A DNA stretch of 38,336 nt from Acidobacteriota bacterium (GTDB taxonomy: Bacteria; Acidobacteriota; Terriglobia; Acidiferrales; UBA7541): positions 7,169 to 45,504 of the forward strand of contig JAMCWK010000113.1 of NCBI GenBank assembly GCA_023481105.1, in the 5' to 3' direction. Made by a program: the position numbers and the translations under genes. Numbering within the stretch: position 1 is the first letter of the stretch; each line of letters opens with the position of its first letter. The notes under the pieces are model-generated. The model was not told the origin of the DNA. It saw nothing but the letters and a program-made list of their open reading frames with translations, and did no database searches. Shown piece by piece: positions 33,975 through 38,336 of this stretch.

Positions 33975-35624
33975 ATGAGACAGACTACCAACGAAGTTCC
34001 GGAAAACGCCGCTCCGCAGTCGCGGGTGCGATTCCTCGTACCTGCGCTGCTTTGTCTTCTTTTTGCGGCACAGTGTGCGTGGTTTATCGGCACGCAATCA
34101 CTGACGAACGACGAGCCGGAGCACATCTCTGCCGGGCTGGAAGCGTGGCGCTACGGCGAATTTAAGGCGTGGGACGCGCATCCGCCACTGGCGCGCATGT
34201 GGCTGGCGGCGCCGCTTGCGCTCACGGACTGGGCGTACTCGGAATATCGGGGAGGCGTGCAGCCGGCGCGGCCGAGTCCGGAAGAGTGGGCGTGGCGCAC
34301 GCGCCCGATGAACGTGCTGCTCGGATTATTTCTTGCAGTGCTGCTGTGGACCACCGCGCGAAACCTTTTTTCTGAGGCAGCGGCCAATTTCGCGCTGGCG
34401 CTGTTTGCGTTTTCGCCGCCACTCATCGCGCATTTTTCGCTTTCCGGCAACGACGGAGCGGGCGCGCTGCTGATTTTCGCGTCGGCGGTGCAACTGCTGC
34501 GCTGGCGGCGCAACCCCTCGCGCACGCAGAAGGCGCTGCTAGGCATCGTGTTAGGCGCGTCGCTGGTGACGAAATTTTACAGCGCGCCGCTGGTGGCGAT
34601 GGCCGTGGTGCTGGTGCTTCTGCTCAAGCCGGAAAAAATTGCGTGGCGGCCGGGAGAATGGAACTGGGCGAAAGCGTGCGGCGTGACCGGCGTCGTGCTG
34701 CTCACCGTGTGGGCGGCGTACTTCTTTCACATCTCGCGGGTGACGTTTCGCGACGGTGTGGTCACGGCGGCGTTTCCCGCGCGAACGCCGAGCCTGACGG
34801 AAAAAGTTCCGGTGCAGGCGAATTTCACATTTTTTCTTCCGGCGTGCGAATTCTTTACCGGGGTCGGCAACCAGGTGCACCACAACTGGGTGCGCGGGCA
34901 CAACAATTTTTTTCTCGGTGAGGTTTCGCATTTCCGCGGCTGGAAGCTCTATTTTCCAGTGGCCGTGCTGCTGAAGTGGCCGACGATGGTGCTGCTGCTG
35001 ACGCTGGCCGCCCTGGCGCTGACACTGCGTGGAAAGATCCGCTGGCCGAAGGAATTCTTGCTGCTGTGCCTTTTCCCGGCGCTGTTTCTGTTTTTCGCCA
35101 TAGGCTCCAACATCAACATCGGCGAGCGCTACGTCCTGCCGGTTTATGTATTCCTTCTGCTGGGGCTGGCCGGAGTGTGGACGGCAGCACGCGGTCGCAC
35201 GGCGAAAATCGCGCTGCTGGTAGCGCTGGCGCTGAATGCCGCGGACGGGCTGCGTTACGCGCCGGACTATCTTTCGCACTTCAATATTTTTGTGCGGCCG
35301 ACGGAAAGCTGGCGGCTGCTGACGGACAGCTCGCTGGACTGGGGCCAGGGGCTGCTTGCGTTGCGCGAGTATCAGGCGGCGCATCCCGACGAGACTCTGC
35401 ATCTTGCTTACTTCGGGCCGGTGGATCCAGTGCTCTACGGAATTCGCTACGTGCCGCTCGGGGAGAACGAGCGCGCCACGGGAACAGTGATTGTCAGCGC
35501 GACGCATCTTTCCGGACAGCTCTTGAAGGACCCGGGGGCGTATCACTGGCTGTTGCAATATCCGAGAAAAGCCATTCTCAATCATTCGCTGCACGTTTTC
35601 GAAGTGCCAGCCGATGCGCGCTGA
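33975..35624 (+). CDS. GT39-type membrane glycosyltransferase (PMT-like)
   Basis: 549 aa. The first periplasmic loop carries SLTNDEPEHISAGLEAWRYG with the Asp-Glu pair (D46, E47), followed by AWDAHPPLARM, the hallmark of the GT-C/PMT_2 fold using polyprenyl-phosphate sugars. About ten or eleven membrane segments follow. A soluble C-terminal part begins SSLDWGQGLLALREYQAAHP, common in this subfamily, and continues with YFGPVDPVLYGIRYVPL. It probably glycosylates a protein or envelope glycan; the acceptor is unknown. It starts in the short divergent spacer with the other membrane protein, and a REP-like palindrome follows its stop by two bases. Confidence 0.88.
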   Translation: MRQTTNEVPENAAPQSRVRFLVPALLCLLFAAQCAWFIGTQSLTNDEPEHISAGLEAWRYGEFKAWDAHPPLARMWLAAPLALTDWAYSEYRGGVQPARPSPEEWAWRTRPMNVLLGLFLAVLLWTTARNLFSEAAANFALALFAFSPPLIAHFSLSGNDGAGALLIFASAVQLLRWRRNPSRTQKALLGIVLGASLVTKFYSAPLVAMAVVLVLLLKPEKIAWRPGEWNWAKACGVTGVVLLTVWAAYFFHISRVTFRDGVVTAAFPARTPSLTEKVPVQANFTFFLPACEFFTGVGNQVHHNWVRGHNNFFLGEVSHFRGWKLYFPVAVLLKWPTMVLLLTLAALALTLRGKIRWPKEFLLLCLFPALFLFFAIGSNINIGERYVLPVYVFLLLGLAGVWTAARGRTAKIALLVALALNAADGLRYAPDYLSHFNIFVRPTESWRLLTDSSLDWGQGLLALREYQAAHPDETLHLAYFGPVDPVLYGIRYVPLGENERATGTVIVSATHLSGQLLKDPGAYHWLLQYPRKAILNHSLHVFEVPADAR

Positions 35625-35626
35625 CT

Positions 35627-35651
35627 GGGCGCTGCATGCAGCGCCCCTACA
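35627..35651. repeat. 20-bp palindrome with CTACA tail
   Basis: gggcgctgcatgcagcgccc (35627-35646) is a perfect palindrome followed by CTACA (35647-35651). It is the same type as 2408-2432, differing only by a compensated a/t swap in the stem. It lies 2 bases behind the glycosyltransferase stop. Confidence 0.75.
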
Positions 35652-35720
35652 ATTGCGGCCAAACCTTGCAGCCCACAGCGCATCTCAAATGATTCAGGCG
35701 AGTTCTTTCGCGTGCGCTTT

Positions 35721-35729
35721 TGATATAGT
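35721..35729 (+). promoter_or_regulatory. candidate extended -10 promoter for the MacB-TolC pair
   Basis: TGATATAGT (TG-N-TATAgT) lies 17 bases before the GTG at 35747; no convincing -35 box. Predicted leader is about 11 bases. Confidence 0.4.
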
Positions 35730-35746
35730 TTTCGCCAGGTGAAACT

Positions 35747-36946
35747 GTGTTTGGCAATGAAACGTGGCAGGTAGCGCTGGACGCGCTGCGCGCCAACAAA
35801 GTGAAAGCGTTTCTCACCATGCTGGGCGTGGTGATCGGCAGCGCCTGCATCGTAATGGTGGTCACGGTGGGGCTGTCGGGCAAGCAGTACATCCTCGCGC
35901 AAATCGAAGGCGTGGGCGCCAACATCGTGTACGCCGAATTCGTGCGCGCGGGCGTGAAGGAATCCGCGGTGCTTTCCGACGAGCTTTCGCTGGCGGACAT
36001 GGAGGCGGTCCGCGCGGGGATTCCGCAGGTGGCGGAGGTTGCCGCGACGCGGGAAATTCCGCAGACCGTAGTGGTGGGGGGCGTGGAGCGGCCGGTGGCG
36101 CTGGTCGGCGTCACGGAAGGATTCCAGCGCATCCGCAACCTGGTGGTGCTGCGCGGGCGCTTTCTGGACGCGGACGACATGACCGCGCGCAGCAAGAACT
36201 GCGTCATCACGCAAGAGCTTTCGAATTTACTTTTCCCTGCAGAGGATCCGGTGGGACGCAGCGTGCGGCTGGGCGAGCTGAGCTTCACGATTGTGGGAGT
36301 GTTCCGCGAGCGCGTGGCCACGTTCGGGCAGTCGGAGATTCGCCGCGAATCGGTGGTGATTCCGTTTTCGCTGATGAAGTATTACACGGACGATTTCGTG
36401 CGCGTGCTGTATGCGCAGGCGAAGCGGCCGGAGGACGTGCAGTCGGTGACGCGGCAGGTGGAGCAGATGCTGCGGAGCCGGCACCGCGCGGAAGCGGTGT
36501 ACCTGGTGCAAAACCTGACTTCGCTGCTGGATGCGGCGAAAAATATTTCCTTCGCGCTGAGCATCATCCTGATCCTCATCGCGTTCATTGCGCTGGTGAT
36601 CAGCGGGATCGGCATCATGAACATCATGCTGGTGACGGTGACGCAGCGGACGCGGGAAATCGGCATCCGCAAAGCGATCGGGGCGCGGCGCAAGGAAATT
36701 CTTTCGCAATTTTTGCTGGAAGCGTTCTTGATCAGCGGCACGGGCGGCGTGATCGGCATCGCGATTGCGGTGCTGATTCCGGTGATGATCGAGCCGCTGC
36801 TGCCGGGCAACCTGAGCGTGCCGATTTCCGGCGTGTCCATCGCCGTGGCGTTTCTGGTTTCCTGCTTTACCGGCATTTTGTTCGGGTACCTGCCGGCGAA
36901 CCGCGCGGCGAAACTCCAGCCGACGGAATCGTTGCGCTACGAATAA
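35747..36946 (+). CDS. MacB/FtsX-type ABC permease without ATPase domain
   Basis: 399 aa from GTG at 35747 (AGGTGA upstream). The N-terminal block VALDALRANKVKAFLTMLGV, VIGSACIVMVVTVGLSGK includes the first membrane helix. A periplasmic domain (about 45-260) has EDPVGRSVRLGELSFTIVGV. Three C-terminal helices follow, with the signature ISGIGIMNIMLVTVTQRTRE, IGIRKAIGARRKEILSQFLL and the ending GYLPANRAAKLQPTESLRYE. Full MacB carries its own ATPase; this version needs a separate LolD-like ATPase, and none is nearby. It is followed by the TolC-like gene after 35 bases. Confidence 0.92.
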   Translation: MFGNETWQVALDALRANKVKAFLTMLGVVIGSACIVMVVTVGLSGKQYILAQIEGVGANIVYAEFVRAGVKESAVLSDELSLADMEAVRAGIPQVAEVAATREIPQTVVVGGVERPVALVGVTEGFQRIRNLVVLRGRFLDADDMTARSKNCVITQELSNLLFPAEDPVGRSVRLGELSFTIVGVFRERVATFGQSEIRRESVVIPFSLMKYYTDDFVRVLYAQAKRPEDVQSVTRQVEQMLRSRHRAEAVYLVQNLTSLLDAAKNISFALSIILILIAFIALVISGIGIMNIMLVTVTQRTREIGIRKAIGARRKEILSQFLLEAFLISGTGGVIGIAIAVLIPVMIEPLLPGNLSVPISGVSIAVAFLVSCFTGILFGYLPANRAAKLQPTESLRYE

Positions 36947-36981
36947 GTTCTTGTGCGAATTTACTTGTGAGGGGGCATCCC

Positions 36982-38271
36982 ATGCATTGCGCGAAGCGAA
37001 TAGTTGTCTCTTCCGCGGCGGTCGTGCTCTTGTTCGCGGGGTACGCGTCGGCTCAACAGACTTCCACGAAGCTCACGCTCAAAGGCGCGGTGGACCTCGC
37101 GGTGCAGAATTCGAGTGAGGTGAAGCTGGCGCGCGCGCGGGTGAATGTCGCCGAGCGCACTGCGGGCGTGAACCGCTCCGTTTTCCTGCCCAACCTCTTC
37201 ACCGGCTCCGGCGCGGCGTACACCAACGGTTTTCCGCTGGGCGCGCCGCAAGTGTTCAACCTCTCCTACGTGCAGACGGTGTTCAACGCGCCGCTGCGCG
37301 GGCAGTACCGCGCCTCCGAGGACCGCGCGGAAATTCAGCGCATTGAGGCCGACCGCGTGCGCGATGGCATCATTTTGCGCGCAGCTTCTGCTTATCTCGA
37401 ACTCGCCAAGGTGCGGCATTCCATCCGCTTGCTGCGCGAGGAGCGCGAAAGCTCGATGAAAATTGCGGGCGTCACGCGGGAGCGCGCGCGAGAAGGGCTG
37501 GAGCTGGAGGTGGAAGTCACGCGGGCAGAGCTTACCGCGGCGCGCATCGCACAGCGGATATTGCAACTGGAAGGCCGCGAGGACGCGCTGGAAACGGACC
37601 TGCGCCGCCTGACGGGGACGCCCGCGGGACAGCGCATCGAGGTGGAGGCGGAAGACCTGCCGCCGCTGCCGGAGCAGCCCACCGCGGAGCTAGTGTCGCT
37701 GACGGTGGCCAACAGCCTCGACTTGAAACAGGCGGAATTCGAACGGCGCGCGCGCGAACATGTGCTCAAGGGCGAGCGCGGCGGCTATCTGCCGACGGTG
37801 GATTTTGTCGGGCAGTACGGGATTTTTACGAAGTTCAACAACTATGACCAGTTCTACAGCCGATTCGAGCGGCACAATGTGACCATCGGCATCCAGGCGC
37901 GCATTCCGATTTTTGCGTCGCGCACGAATTCCGCGGTGAACCTGGCACGCAGCGAGTTGAACGCGGCGCAGATTGAAGCCCGTCAGAAGCGCAGCCAGCT
38001 CGAAGCAGACGTGCAACGGCAGGCGCGAAAGTCACGAGAGTTGGAGGCGGACAAGGAAGTGGCGCGGTTGGAATTGAAACTGGCGCAGGAAAACGTGCGC
38101 GTGCTGCAAGCGCAGTTCGACGAAGGCCGCACCAACCTCCGCGAGTTGGAAAAAGCTCGGCTGGAAGAAAATGATAAGTGGCGCTCCTATCTCGACGCGG
38201 GCTTTGCGCGGCAACAAGCGCAGCTCGAACTGCTGCGCACCACCGGGCAGATTGCGAAAGTCTTCCAATAG
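36982..38271 (+). CDS. TolC-like outer-membrane efflux protein
   Basis: 429 aa from the ATG at 36982, preceded by GAGGGGG (36969-36975). The frame is open far upstream, but that part is only an out-of-frame shadow of the permease gene. The signal peptide is MHCAKRIVVSSAAVVLLFAG, YASA. The mature protein has two OEP repeats of long helices (LTLKGAVDLAVQNSSEVKLA; then LVSLTVANSLDLKQAEFERR) with short strands between (VDFVGQYGIFTKFN, VTIGIQARIPIF). Length fits a TolC-type trimer subunit. With the upstream permease and the MacA-like adaptor it completes a tripartite efflux set. Confidence 0.92.
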   Translation: MHCAKRIVVSSAAVVLLFAGYASAQQTSTKLTLKGAVDLAVQNSSEVKLARARVNVAERTAGVNRSVFLPNLFTGSGAAYTNGFPLGAPQVFNLSYVQTVFNAPLRGQYRASEDRAEIQRIEADRVRDGIILRAASAYLELAKVRHSIRLLREERESSMKIAGVTRERAREGLELEVEVTRAELTAARIAQRILQLEGREDALETDLRRLTGTPAGQRIEVEAEDLPPLPEQPTAELVSLTVANSLDLKQAEFERRAREHVLKGERGGYLPTVDFVGQYGIFTKFNNYDQFYSRFERHNVTIGIQARIPIFASRTNSAVNLARSELNAAQIEARQKRSQLEADVQRQARKSRELEADKEVARLELKLAQENVRVLQAQFDEGRTNLRELEKARLEENDKWRSYLDAGFARQQAQLELLRTTGQIAKVFQ

Positions 38272-38313
38272 GTACAGGTTCGCGATTTGATTCGCCCCAG
38301 AGCCAGATTCGCG

Positions 38314-38319
38314 TATAAT
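38314..38319 (+). promoter_or_regulatory. consensus -10 box at the window edge
   Basis: A perfect TATAAT, with only a weak -35-like ttcgcc at 17-base spacing (38291). It probably drives a gene starting just outside the window. Confidence 0.45.
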
Positions 38320-38336
38320 GTGAGATTCCGTGCCGC

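Noticed and set aside
35764..36981. Long 5' extension of the TolC-like reading frame
   Set aside because: It is the out-of-frame shadow of the MacB-type permease; the ATG at 36982 has a ribosome site and a signal peptide.

Overview
The window is GC-rich bacterial chromosome, most likely from an Acidobacteriota (Terriglobia-type) genome. This is an inference from gene style rather than from any marker gene. The supporting traits are a helix-turn-helix/transmembrane one-component regulator, tandem SpoIIE-type phosphatases, RHS and amidase debris, a glycine-zipper lipoprotein, and many short GTAG-hairpin repeats. No rRNA, tRNA or CRISPR array was seen.

Left part (1-5.4 kb): a restriction-modification pair on the minus strand, with a DpnI-family endonuclease just downstream of a DpnA-like GATC-type adenine methyltransferase. 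It is followed by a secreted Asp-box beta-propeller protein and a glycine-zipper lipoprotein with a clear terminator.

5.5-13.2 kb: an NtrC-type sigma-54 activator and an NtrB-like hybrid kinase. Each is preceded by a good -24/-12 sigma-54 promoter match. Between them lies about 2.7 kb of debris: a frameshifted RHS C-terminal module with a small overlapping membrane ORF, a secreted protein, the last 39 codons of a cell-wall amidase, and a RAYT transposase remnant. A 36-codon membrane micropeptide ORF sits between the second promoter and the kinase. The kinase overlaps (ATGA) a protein with a degenerate receiver and a lone DHp (HisKA) domain and no ATPase domain.

13.2-18.4 kb: an intact REP-associated tyrosine transposase (RAYT) flanked by its repeats, including a seven-unit array with an exact 46-bp period. 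Then come a PKD/metallopeptidase-like lipoprotein, further repeat clusters, a membrane-anchored DNA-binding regulator and a small membrane protein.

18.4-22.8 kb: two translationally coupled PP2C/SpoIIE phosphatases (FHA-GAF-PP2C and GAF-GAF-PP2C), then an alpha/beta hydrolase. 22.9-28.9 kb (minus strand): two ABC-2 exporter operons, one with an ATPase and two small permeases, the other of NatA-NatB-NatB type. 29-31 kb: a 53-aa zinc ribbon protein, an MFS exporter and a single receiver-domain protein.

31-38.3 kb: a MacA-like adaptor, two polytopic membrane proteins (one a GT39-type glycosyltransferase), then a MacB-type permease without ATPase and a TolC-like outer-membrane protein. Together these look like a scattered tripartite efflux system. 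Hairpin repeats ending in CTACA (GTAG on the other strand) occur across the whole window and probably depend on the RAYT.
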